Shown: positions 46,078 to 54,453 of the stretch, in pieces
Numbering within the stretch: position 1 is the first letter of the stretch
How the letters are laid out: each line of letters starts with the position of its first letter
NCBI RefSeq assembly: GCF_900537175.1
Contig: NZ_LS999833.1
Coordinates: 1,860,001-1,924,000, forward strand
Direction of reading: 5' to 3'
Source: Lentilitoribacter sp. Alg239-R112
GTDB taxonomy: Bacteria; Pseudomonadota; Alphaproteobacteria; Rhizobiales; Rhizobiaceae
Length of the DNA: 64,000 nucleotides
Program-made: the position numbers and the translations under genes
Notes under the pieces: model-generated
Database searches by the model: none
Seen by the model: only the letters and a program-made list of their open reading frames with translations
Told to the model about the DNA's origin: nothing

Positions 46078-47559
46078 TTAAATTTTCGCTGCAATACTCT
46101 TTATCTTGCAATAACTTTTCAGGCCTTCCAGACCTTTTTCACGACCGAAGCCTGATTGTTTATTGCCGCCAAACGGGACCTCAATACCACCTGCAAAATA
46201 CTCGTTAATATAAACTTGGCCAGCATCAATATCACGCGCCAACTCCAATGCTGTTGATATATCACTGGTATATACACCCGCCGCCAGACCGAAATTACTA
46301 TTGTTTGCTAATGACAGTGCATCCTCGGCATTTTCAGCAATTTGAATAGTTAGGACGGGACCAAAAATTTCGTCCTGTACCAGTTCATCATCTACAGGGC
46401 GATTTGCAATGATTGTGGGTTGATAAAACCAACCCTTCCCCGTTTGTGGATCAGAAGTGACTGCACCACCTGTTAAAATTTCAGCACCACGTGTTTTTGC
46501 CCGGTCTACAAAACCGGCTACTTTTTGCAGATGCTCAGCACTATTAACCGGCCCAACTTGCGGATTTCGCAACCCATGTCCGAGCGTCAAATCTTGCGCA
46601 CGCGCACATAGTTTCTCAACAAATTCATCATGTATGCCACGTTCGATAACAAGGCGTGATCCAGCGGAACAAATTTGTCCCGCATTTTCAAAAATCGCCC
46701 CTAAAACGCCCTCAAGGGCACTATCTTGATTACAATCATTTAAAACGACGATAGGAGATTTCCCGCCTAATTCAAGCACAACCCGCGTTACAGAATCTGC
46801 TGCAACTTTCATAACCGACTTACCCGTCGCCACTGATCCAGTGAACGTGATTTGGTCTATACTTTTATGTGCAACTAATGGTGCACCGACATCAACGCCA
46901 GTACCGGTGACAACATTACATACTCCCGCAGGTAATCCCGCCTCAACCAATAACTCAGCAAGCAACAAAGCAGAAAAAGGAGTTTGCTCTGCTGGTTTGG
47001 CGACCACAGTACAGCCAGCGGCAAGCGCAGGTGCTATTCCACGAGCGGCCGTAGAAATCGGAAAATTCCAAGGAATAACATGCGCTGTGACACCCACAGG
47101 CTCAATCAGACTAAAACCAATATAACCGTGAGTTAATGGGAAAGTATCACCTTGTAGTTTATCGCAGGCACCAGCATAATATTCAAATGCTCGCGCCGCA
47201 CCACGGACATCACCCAAAGCCTCATTCAATGGCTTTCCACAATCAAGACATTCAACAAATGCTAGTCGCTCTTCATTCTGTAAAATCAGCTTCGCCGCGT
47301 TCTGTAGTATTCGAGCGCGTTCAGCCGGGGGAACTTTTCGCCATTTTGTTTCAAATGCGTATTGCGCACTCGCAACAGCGTCATTGACATCAGCAACAGT
47401 GCCATTTGTAAACTGAGCAAACACTTCACCTCGTCCAGCATCAAAACTGTCCATTGATGTACCGCTTTGCGAAGTTACATATTCACCTTCGATAAAATGA
47501 TTATGCGGCAGTCCCTCAACCGGCTTTCCCGAAAAAATGTCCGCAGTGGTAAGTTGCAT
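46078..47559 (-). CDS. NAD(P)-dependent aldehyde dehydrogenase
   Basis: A 493-residue aldehyde dehydrogenase similar in style to betaine-aldehyde/gamma-aminobutyraldehyde enzymes. The catalytic Glu is in VLELGGKSP and the nucleophilic Cys in FENAGQICSAGSR; the cofactor loop FTGSVATGKSV is intact and FGGNKQSGFGREKGLEGL is the typical C-terminal segment. The ATG follows the enolase-superfamily gene with a 1-bp gap. Likely partner substrates are aldehydes made by the FAD oxidase or GMC enzyme of the same MocR-linked locus. Confidence 0.92.
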   Translation of the reverse strand: MQLTTADIFSGKPVEGLPHNHFIEGEYVTSQSGTSMDSFDAGRGEVFAQFTNGTVADVNDAVASAQYAFETKWRKVPPAERARILQNAAKLILQNEERLAFVECLDCGKPLNEALGDVRGAARAFEYYAGACDKLQGDTFPLTHGYIGFSLIEPVGVTAHVIPWNFPISTAARGIAPALAAGCTVVAKPAEQTPFSALLLAELLVEAGLPAGVCNVVTGTGVDVGAPLVAHKSIDQITFTGSVATGKSVMKVAADSVTRVVLELGGKSPIVVLNDCNQDSALEGVLGAIFENAGQICSAGSRLVIERGIHDEFVEKLCARAQDLTLGHGLRNPQVGPVNSAEHLQKVAGFVDRAKTRGAEILTGGAVTSDPQTGKGWFYQPTIIANRPVDDELVQDEIFGPVLTIQIAENAEDALSLANNSNFGLAAGVYTSDISTALELARDIDAGQVYINEYFAGGIEVPFGGNKQSGFGREKGLEGLKSYCKIKSIAAKI

Positions 47560-47560
47560 G

Positions 47561-48667
47561 TTAAGTGTCTAGCTCGCTAATTTGATATGTTGATTTTGAC
47601 AGCCATTCCGGGTTGATGTCTACTCCCCAACCCGGCGCATCTGTAACGGTGGCCTTGCCATCCGAAATTTCATAAGGGTCGTTTACAAAAATTTTGTCTT
47701 GCCATGGATAGTAATCTAGCCCCTCGATAGAGAACTCCAAATATTTCCCAACATTGGGTATAGCTCGCAAAAGATGCATAGTGAACAACGTTACCATAGA
47801 TAAGTTGGCGCAGTGTGGCGTGACGGGAATACCTGCTTCTTCCGCCATTTTAGCTACTCTAAGTGTACGATTTATGCCGCCAAGATAACAAATATCGGGC
47901 TGGATAATATTCACAACTCCATCACTAATCATTTTTTTCCAGTTGGCCATCATGCAATCTTGCTCACCTCCAGTCACATCAATATCGAGTGCCTCTGTAA
48001 CCTCTTTGGTTTGCTCAAACTCCCAGTAAGGACATGGCTCTTCAAAATGTGAAATCCCATGATCTTGCAAAATACCACCCACCTCGATTGCTCGATCCGG
48101 TGAATAACAGGAGTTAGCATCCACAAGTAAGGCAACATCATCGCCCATCGCTTTACGCATTGTTGGGATAATCTGCTCCGTACGTCCTGGCCATTCATCA
48201 ATGTTACGACCAACTTCAGCACCAATCCGGAATTTGAATGCATCAAAACCCTTTTCATCTCGCAGACGTTTAAGTCGCTCAGCTTCATCATTAGGCGTAA
48301 TATCGCGTTTCATAGACGACGCATATGCTCTAAAAGCGCCGGGCGAACCACCGATCATAGAGCAAACAGGCTTGTCCTCGCATTTACCTCGCAAATCCCA
48401 AAGGGCTGTATCAATGCCACCCATAGCTCTGCGTAAATATGATCCGGGAAATTTATGTTCTCGATCCCGCACGATATCAACAATAGAATCTATATCGTAA
48501 GCATCCATACCCAATACATAAGGAGCGACTTGCCGCTGGATAACCTGTGCCGTAATATCCGCATAATAGGGCGCAACCTGCCCCCACCCTTGCGATCCAT
48601 CTTCTGTTGTCACGCGTGTAAAACAGATGAATTCGTCTGTAAAAGTCTCAATTGATTTGATTTTCAT
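47561..48667 (-). CDS. Enolase-superfamily (mandelate racemase/muconate lactonizing) enzyme
   Basis: A 368-residue enzyme abstracting a proton alpha to a carboxylate. The KxR motif (FKFRIG), metal ligands Asp (VDANSCY), Glu (FEEPCPYWE) and Glu (GGEQD), the Asp in QPDICYLGG and a His in TPHCAN are all present, so it should be active with two bases on opposite faces as in the mandelate racemase group. Substrate could be a sugar acid or an N-substituted amino acid. It is divergent from the MocR regulator and precedes the aldehyde dehydrogenase. Confidence 0.88.
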   Translation of the reverse strand: MKIKSIETFTDEFICFTRVTTEDGSQGWGQVAPYYADITAQVIQRQVAPYVLGMDAYDIDSIVDIVRDREHKFPGSYLRRAMGGIDTALWDLRGKCEDKPVCSMIGGSPGAFRAYASSMKRDITPNDEAERLKRLRDEKGFDAFKFRIGAEVGRNIDEWPGRTEQIIPTMRKAMGDDVALLVDANSCYSPDRAIEVGGILQDHGISHFEEPCPYWEFEQTKEVTEALDIDVTGGEQDCMMANWKKMISDGVVNIIQPDICYLGGINRTLRVAKMAEEAGIPVTPHCANLSMVTLFTMHLLRAIPNVGKYLEFSIEGLDYYPWQDKIFVNDPYEISDGKATVTDAPGWGVDINPEWLSKSTYQISELDT

Positions 48668-48719
48668 GCGGGTACAACCTTACAAATATCTTACATATTT
48701 ATGCTTGACGATACTTAAT

Positions 48720-48765
48720 ATTGGTCTTTTAATAAGATCCATTACGGCGTTTTTGTCAGACCAAT
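48720..48765. promoter_or_regulatory. 46-bp operator-like element A in the MocR divergent promoter
   Basis: ATTGGTCT (48720-48727) and AGACCAAT (48758-48765) flank a 30-bp spacer containing ATCCATTA (48737-48744). A related element in opposite orientation lies at 50265-50310 with all three blocks at the same offsets. MocR proteins bind long composite sites of this kind, so this is the likely MocR operator. Confidence 0.65.
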
Positions 48766-48783
48766 TTTGAAAGCCTCAACGAC

Positions 48784-50265
48784 ATGAAAAAACAAGCCGG
48801 AGCGTTGCTCTCGTCCATTCATATCGATCGTGGGTCAAATAGAAAAATTGGTGTGCAACTTTATATGGGGCTTCGCGACATCATCTTGTCTGGTGGTCTA
48901 TCCGCTGGTGACCGCTTGCCTGCCACCCGCACACTAGCAAAAGAACTCATGATATCCAGAACAACGGTGATCGATGCTATTGATCGGCTTACTGCAGAAG
49001 GAATTCTTGTCTCACGGGTGGGCGCAGGAACATTTGTCAGTGATATTCTAGAGCATAAAAGACCAATTCTTACAACAAGTGGATTATCTGGTAAAACACC
49101 TGAGAAACCGCGCATTTCTCATGCGATAAGTCACGCGGCCGACGTTTATGGTCCCCGCACTTGGTTGCCACATACCCCGCGAGCATTTGTAACGGCATTG
49201 CCTGCACTTGATGCTTTTCCAATGGCACATTGGTCTCGTATTTCCGCCCGTCATCTTCGCAGCAGTCGCGCCGAAGTTATGGGGTATGGACAGCCACAGG
49301 GGCATAAAGATCTACGTCGTGCAATAGCCTCCCATCTAAATGCATCTCGTGGAATAAAGGCCTACCCGGAGCAGATATTTATAACATCAGGTGCACAACA
49401 GGCATTCTCGCTCATAGCACGTATTCTTCTCAATGCAGGTGATCGCGTTTGGTATGAAAACCCTGGCGCAACGGGTGTGCGCAATGCCTTTATAGCAAGT
49501 GGCGCTCAGCTTGTGCCTGTACCTGTAGATTCCGAAGGCTTGAACGTTGCCGAAGGTCTGGCAAAAGAACCTCATTTCCGGCTTGCATTTGTAACCCCTT
49601 CACACCAGCAACCACTTGGACATACGATGTCGATTGCTCGTAAACTGGCTTTACTTGAAGCAGCCAACGAAGCACAAGCGATCATCGTTGAAGACGACTA
49701 TGACGGTGAGTTCTATTTCGGTGAGCTCGCCCAACCGCCGCTTAAAAGCATAGACACCTATGACCGTGTCATCTATGTGGGCACGTTCTCCAAAACGCTA
49801 TTTCCTTCGCTTCGTCTTGGCTTTATTCTGGCTCCACAAAACCTTGTTAGCATCTTTGACCAAGTATTTTCTTCATGGATAAGCGGGCCGCCCACATCAA
49901 CACAGGCAATTGTCGCTGACTTTATGGATGAAGGTCAGTTTGCCACACATATTCGATTGATGAGAAAACTATATAAAACGCGTTATGAAGAGCTTATGGA
50001 TGCAAGTCAAAGCTTACCAGAGACCATAAAAGTACAGCAAACAACAAGCGGATTTCATACAACTGCCTATCTAGACAAATGGGTAAATATTGATGAAGTA
50101 ATCACACAAGCCGCTGAAAAAGGTGTCACGATTGCGCCGATCAGCCGATATTGTCTCCAACCTATCGCCCAAAATGGACTTGTACTTGGTTTCGGGAGCA
50201 CCAACCCAAGCGACATTCAAGCGAGCTTGAATATTTTAGGCTCCTTACCTGCACTGCACAAGTAA
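48784..50265 (+). CDS. MocR-type regulator (GntR helix-turn-helix fused to aminotransferase domain)
   Basis: A 493-residue MocR/PdxR/GabR-type regulator. The winged helix covers residues about 20-90 (YMGLRDIILSGGLSAGDRLPATRTLAKELMIS). The fold-type I aminotransferase domain (about 125-490) keeps the PLP lysine in VGTFSKTLFPSLRLGF and the Asp of VEDDYDGEF. Such proteins sense amines, GABA, taurine or PLP itself. It is divergent from the enolase/aldehyde dehydrogenase operon and lies just upstream of the polyamine-type importer, with matching operator-like elements on both sides of the gene. Confidence 0.92.
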   Translation: MKKQAGALLSSIHIDRGSNRKIGVQLYMGLRDIILSGGLSAGDRLPATRTLAKELMISRTTVIDAIDRLTAEGILVSRVGAGTFVSDILEHKRPILTTSGLSGKTPEKPRISHAISHAADVYGPRTWLPHTPRAFVTALPALDAFPMAHWSRISARHLRSSRAEVMGYGQPQGHKDLRRAIASHLNASRGIKAYPEQIFITSGAQQAFSLIARILLNAGDRVWYENPGATGVRNAFIASGAQLVPVPVDSEGLNVAEGLAKEPHFRLAFVTPSHQQPLGHTMSIARKLALLEAANEAQAIIVEDDYDGEFYFGELAQPPLKSIDTYDRVIYVGTFSKTLFPSLRLGFILAPQNLVSIFDQVFSSWISGPPTSTQAIVADFMDEGQFATHIRLMRKLYKTRYEELMDASQSLPETIKVQQTTSGFHTTAYLDKWVNIDEVITQAAEKGVTIAPISRYCLQPIAQNGLVLGFGSTNPSDIQASLNILGSLPALHK

Positions 50266-50310
50266 TTGGTCTGAAAAATATTTCATAATGGATATAAACC
50301 GTAGTCCAAT
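50265..50310. promoter_or_regulatory. 46-bp operator-like element B upstream of the polyamine-type importer
   Basis: Inverted copy of element A: ATTGGTCT (50265-50272), TAATGGAT (50286-50293) and AGTCCAAT (50303-50310), with the same 30-bp spacing. It overlaps the MocR stop codon and lies about 75 bp before the binding-protein gene. Confidence 0.65.
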
Positions 50311-50382
50311 CTATTCATAAGCTCGAAATCTAGCATTTGCAGACTGTTGATGTAATGAAGCGGTCAAAATTGGGAGAATATA

Positions 50383-51459
50383 ATGAAAACAACGTATAAA
50401 TTAGCGGGAATAGTATCCGCATTGATGCTGTCTACAGCACCGATAGCGCAAGCAGAAACATTGCGACTTCTCACCTGGGGTTCCTATGCTCCTGAGGCGC
50501 TCGTCCAAAAATTCGAGGAGCGTTATCCAGATATAGAAGTTGAAGTTACATTTTCAAACAATGAAGAAATGATTGCAAAACTTCGCGCGACAGGCGGTGC
50601 TGGTTTTGATCTAGCGCAACCAAGCCATGACCGTATTTATTCCGCTCAACTTGAATATGACATCTATAAGCCTTTAGATCTATCCAAGATTGACACATCG
50701 GTAATGGACCCCACCCATCTGGAAGGCGTAAAAGCCAATACGACAATTGATGGTGAAGTTTATGCTGTGCCGCATCAATGGGGTACATCCGGCTTGATGG
50801 CTGACAAAACAAAAGCACCAGACTTTAAAGGTTGGGGTGATTTGTGTGACCCTCAATATGCTGGTCGTACATCCATGCGTTTAAAACGCACTATTCTTTT
50901 GGGTACAGCCTTCTCACTAGGACATGATCCATTTGCAGCCTATTCTGATCTGGATAAATATCAGTCTATCCTCGATCAAGTTGCCGATAAACTGATTGAA
51001 TGCAAATCCAATATCAAAGCCTATTGGAAAGGTGGCGATGACTTGTCAGCTATGATGCTTTCAGGCGAGATTGTCGCATCTGAAACATGGGATTCAACAG
51101 CCTACAAACTGTTTGCGCAAGACAGCAATATTGTGTTTGTTCCACCTGAAACTGGTGCGCTAGCATGGATCGACACCTTTACAATTCCACGTAAGGGAAA
51201 GGCCGATGATGCCGCCTATAAATGGATCAACTTCGTGCTTGAACCAGAAAATGTAAGCCTTATGTCAGCAAGTACAGGTGCAATTGCAGCCGTTCCTGGT
51301 GGTTTGGAGTTACTACCAGAAGACAAGCGCGCTGCAGTAACCGCAGCCTTCTCAGCTGATGACATTGCCAATCTTAAATTCTTTGCGAACATTCCCGCAG
51401 GTGTTGAAGATATGGAAGGTAAAACACTTGAAAAAATTAAAGCTGCCACTGGTGGCTAG
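50383..51459 (+). CDS. Spermidine/putrescine-type ABC substrate-binding protein (PotD/PotF-like)
   Basis: A 358-residue periplasmic binding protein with Sec signal (about 1-24, ending AQA|ET). RLLTWGSYAPEALVQKFEERYP is the family opening, with GFDLAQPSHDRIY and VPHQWGTSGLMADK in the cleft. GGGAGA precedes the ATG. The ligand may be a polyamine or another cationic amine or amino acid. A strong terminator-like hairpin follows, before the ATPase gene. Confidence 0.88.
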   Translation: MKTTYKLAGIVSALMLSTAPIAQAETLRLLTWGSYAPEALVQKFEERYPDIEVEVTFSNNEEMIAKLRATGGAGFDLAQPSHDRIYSAQLEYDIYKPLDLSKIDTSVMDPTHLEGVKANTTIDGEVYAVPHQWGTSGLMADKTKAPDFKGWGDLCDPQYAGRTSMRLKRTILLGTAFSLGHDPFAAYSDLDKYQSILDQVADKLIECKSNIKAYWKGGDDLSAMMLSGEIVASETWDSTAYKLFAQDSNIVFVPPETGALAWIDTFTIPRKGKADDAAYKWINFVLEPENVSLMSASTGAIAAVPGGLELLPEDKRAAVTAAFSADDIANLKFFANIPAGVEDMEGKTLEKIKAATGG

Positions 51460-51471
51460 TTAGACTTTTTG

Positions 51472-51515
51472 TGCGGTGGTTTCTGTACTCTCTTCGAGAA
51501 ATCACCGCATTTTTA
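51472..51515 (+). terminator. Terminator-like hairpin after the polyamine-binding-protein gene
   Basis: TGCGGTGGTTTCT (51472-51484) pairs with AGAAATCACCGCA (51497-51509), 13 bp with one G-T pair, and TTTTTATA follows. It is probably a partial terminator that sets binding protein above ATPase and permeases. Confidence 0.78.
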
Positions 51516-51577
51516 TATCGATGTTTTATCTTCTAAAACATTTTATGTGAACAAATTTCCCCAGTCTGGATTTGTAG

Positions 51578-52699
51578 ATGTCTAATGCCGATGATCAGGT
51601 ACATGATCTTGAATGCACAAATATTGTAAAGACTTTTGGAGCCGTTCGTGCCGTCGATAATGTTTCCTTTAGTATTCCAAAGGGATCGTTTTTTTCAATT
51701 CTTGGCCCTTCTGGATGTGGCAAAACCACTCTCATGCGTATGATAGCAGGATTTGAAAATCCAAATTCCGGCGACATTCATATTAAGGGCACTTCAGTGC
51801 TGAACACGCCGCCCAACAAGCGCAATGTTAAAATGGTTTTTCAACATCTTGCGCTGTTTCCCATGATGAATGTTTATGAAAACATTGCATATGGTCTGAA
51901 ATGTAAAGGAGCAGACAAAGCCGAAATTGATCGAAAAGTAAAAGATGTACTTGAACGGATTGCCCTTCCCGATGTTGCAAATCGCGAAATTCATCAATTA
52001 TCAGGCGGTCAAAAACAACGCATCGCGATTGCACGTTGTATGGTTCTTGATCCAGATGTTTTACTATTGGATGAGCCATTAGGTGCTCTTGATCTAAAAT
52101 TGCGCGAAGCAATGAAGATCGAACTTAAGCTTCTGCAACATCAGTTCAACACAACCTTTATTTACATAACCCACGATCAATCTGAAGCGTTGGTGATGTC
52201 TGATCACGTGGCTATTATGAACAATGGTAAATTTGAACAAATTGGACGACCTGAGGAACTATATCACGCGCCCAAAACAGCTTTTGTCGCAGGCTTTGTC
52301 GGAGATTCAAATCGCTGGAACGGCAAAATTACAGATTTGGGGAAAGACTTTGCACAAGTAACAACAAATGCAGGCTTAACAATGGCATGTAAACGCCGAG
52401 ATGATGATGGTCTGGCTCAAGGGGATGCCGTTGATATATTTGTTCGACCTGAATTTATCGGCGCTCAGAAAGTCCAAAACACTAAGACAAACGCAAATTC
52501 TGCTCCTGAAAATAAGCTCCTTGGAAAGGTCGATTCCGTACTATTTAACGGCGCGAATAGTCGTGCACTTGTTCGCGGACCCTCGCAAGAATTGATTGAG
52601 GCCGATATAGTTGTCACAGGTGGCACTGATGATTTACGCGCGGGTGATGATGTTAAGCTGACCTGGTCTGGTCAGCAAACCATGTGTTTTGCGACTTAG
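51578..52699 (+). CDS. Polyamine-type ABC transporter ATP-binding protein (PotA-like)
   Basis: A 373-residue ATPase. Walker A GPSGCGKTT, signature LSGGQKQRIAIARCMVLDP, Walker B VLLLDEPLGALD, H-loop ITHDQSEAL. A C-terminal TOBE_2 regulatory domain covers about residues 290-370. It powers import through the two permeases that follow at short spacing (10 bp to the first). Confidence 0.92.
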   Translation: MSNADDQVHDLECTNIVKTFGAVRAVDNVSFSIPKGSFFSILGPSGCGKTTLMRMIAGFENPNSGDIHIKGTSVLNTPPNKRNVKMVFQHLALFPMMNVYENIAYGLKCKGADKAEIDRKVKDVLERIALPDVANREIHQLSGGQKQRIAIARCMVLDPDVLLLDEPLGALDLKLREAMKIELKLLQHQFNTTFIYITHDQSEALVMSDHVAIMNNGKFEQIGRPEELYHAPKTAFVAGFVGDSNRWNGKITDLGKDFAQVTTNAGLTMACKRRDDDGLAQGDAVDIFVRPEFIGAQKVQNTKTNANSAPENKLLGKVDSVLFNGANSRALVRGPSQELIEADIVVTGGTDDLRAGDDVKLTWSGQQTMCFAT

Positions 52700-52709
52700 G
52701 AAGGCGATC

Positions 52710-53576
52710 ATGCAAAGTGACATAAAACGTCTTTCCCTGATCTTGCTATTTGCACCATTCGCCTTATGGATTCTTCTTCTGATCATAGTGCCGCATATGG
52801 GTATGGTTGTATTATCCCTACGTGAGAAAGTTGCGCCCCGTGTTTATGAATTCGGATTAGGCAATTACATCGACTTCATTCATGAGCCTATCTACTGGAA
52901 CACATTGTTACGCACCGGAAGTATGTCGCTTTTAGTCACAGTTCTCGCATTGATTATCGGTTTCCCGATTGCTTATTACATCGCCAAAATAGCAGGTAGA
53001 AGATCTCGCGGCGCATTGTTTTTGTTGTGTCTGATCCCCTTATGGGTAAGCGATCTAATTCGAGCATTTGGTTGGATCCTATTGCTTCGTGAAACTGGCG
53101 TTTTCTCCACTTTCTTACAATGGAGTGGGATAGTCAGCGGACCGATTGAATTTCTTTATAACGACATCACCGTTGTCGTTGGTCTCGTTTATACGGTTAT
53201 TTTATTTATGATCGTTCCACTCGTATCCACACTAGACGGTATGGATGACGCTATGATTGAAGCCGGCTATAATTTGGGTGGCAATGGTCGAACTGTCTTG
53301 CGCAAAATCATCATTCCGTATGCAATGCCAGGTATCGTATCCGGCTGCATTGTGGTGTTTATGTTGACAGCAGGTAGTTACCTTACCCCAATTCTTCTGG
53401 GTGGCAAAAATTCCAGCTGGTTTACCGAGCAGATTTACGATCAGTTTATCACACGCTTTAACTGGGAGTCTGGCGCTGCGTTCGGTTTCTTATTACTCGC
53501 TTTCACATCATTGGTTATTTGGCTTGGCCTTAAACTCACAGGGCAAACACTTGCCAACACAGTTGCGAAGAGTTGA
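52710..53576 (+). CDS. Polyamine-type ABC permease (PotB-like)
   Basis: A 288-residue permease with six predicted helices and the EAA loop EAGYNLGGNGRTVLRKIIIPYAMPGI. ATG52710, with AGGAAGG upstream, is chosen over the frame opening at 52689, which lies inside the ATPase gene. It pairs with the next permease. Confidence 0.9.
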   Translation: MQSDIKRLSLILLFAPFALWILLLIIVPHMGMVVLSLREKVAPRVYEFGLGNYIDFIHEPIYWNTLLRTGSMSLLVTVLALIIGFPIAYYIAKIAGRRSRGALFLLCLIPLWVSDLIRAFGWILLLRETGVFSTFLQWSGIVSGPIEFLYNDITVVVGLVYTVILFMIVPLVSTLDGMDDAMIEAGYNLGGNGRTVLRKIIIPYAMPGIVSGCIVVFMLTAGSYLTPILLGGKNSSWFTEQIYDQFITRFNWESGAAFGFLLLAFTSLVIWLGLKLTGQTLANTVAKS

Positions 53577-53587
53577 GGAGCAAAACA

Positions 53588-54448
53588 ATGGCATCATCAA
53601 CAAAAAACGAAGCATTCCTTTTAGGATATCGACTTTATGTCATCGCCTTCTTCATATTCCTTGCAGCGCCTTTAGTCGCAGCGGGTAGCTTTGCATTTAA
53701 CGATTCCTTGTTCCCTGCGCTCCCATGGCAAGGCTTTACGCTGGATTGGTTTTTTAATGACAGTGAACCAAAACTCGGGATGTTTCATGACAGGCGGTTG
53801 CTTCGCGGGTTATATTACTCTGCCATCATTGGCTTCTTTGTCTCCACGCTGTCTGTTTTTGTCGGCACCTGCAATGCATTTTTGTTTGTAAGAGGAAATT
53901 TCCCTGCCAAGAACTTCCTGTATATCCTGATGATTTTACCACTGGTTATTCCGGGTGTGATTTTGGGTATTTCTATTCTTGTCATGGCCAGTAACATTGC
54001 AAATGGCCTTGAAGATAAATTCAACTTTGAACTCGAATTTCTCAGACCTGGCATCATTCTCGTCGTTTTGGGACAATTCTCCTTTGTTACGACGATAACC
54101 TCATTGGTAATTACCGCACGTCTGAAGAAATTTGATTACACAATGGAAGAGGCTGCACTCAACCTTGGTGCCAGCCGAATGCAGGTATTGCGTTCTGTTA
54201 CTTTACCTTATTTAAGACCGGCAATGATCGCTGCGGGCATAGTTGCGTTTCTGGTTTCATTTGAGAATTTCAACACGACATTATTCCTTGTCGGATCAGA
54301 ATCTCCACTTACAATCACAATGTTCGACCGAATGGCAAAAGTTGGCTCGACGCCAGTACTAAATGCCGTATCATTTTTCCTTATTGTCGGCTCTGGTTTC
54401 CTCGCTCTGATCAGTGTTGTCATTCAACGTGATAAATCTTCGGACTAA
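53588..54448 (+). CDS. Polyamine-type ABC permease (PotC-like)
   Basis: A 286-residue permease with six predicted helices and the EAA loop EAALNLGASRMQVLRSVTLPYLRPAM. GAGGAG precedes ATG53588; the alternative TTG53573 overlaps the end of the preceding gene. It is followed 5 bp later by the GMC oxidoreductase, linking transport to oxidation. Confidence 0.9.
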   Translation: MASSTKNEAFLLGYRLYVIAFFIFLAAPLVAAGSFAFNDSLFPALPWQGFTLDWFFNDSEPKLGMFHDRRLLRGLYYSAIIGFFVSTLSVFVGTCNAFLFVRGNFPAKNFLYILMILPLVIPGVILGISILVMASNIANGLEDKFNFELEFLRPGIILVVLGQFSFVTTITSLVITARLKKFDYTMEEAALNLGASRMQVLRSVTLPYLRPAMIAAGIVAFLVSFENFNTTLFLVGSESPLTITMFDRMAKVGSTPVLNAVSFFLIVGSGFLALISVVIQRDKSSD

Positions 54449-54453
54449 GTAAA

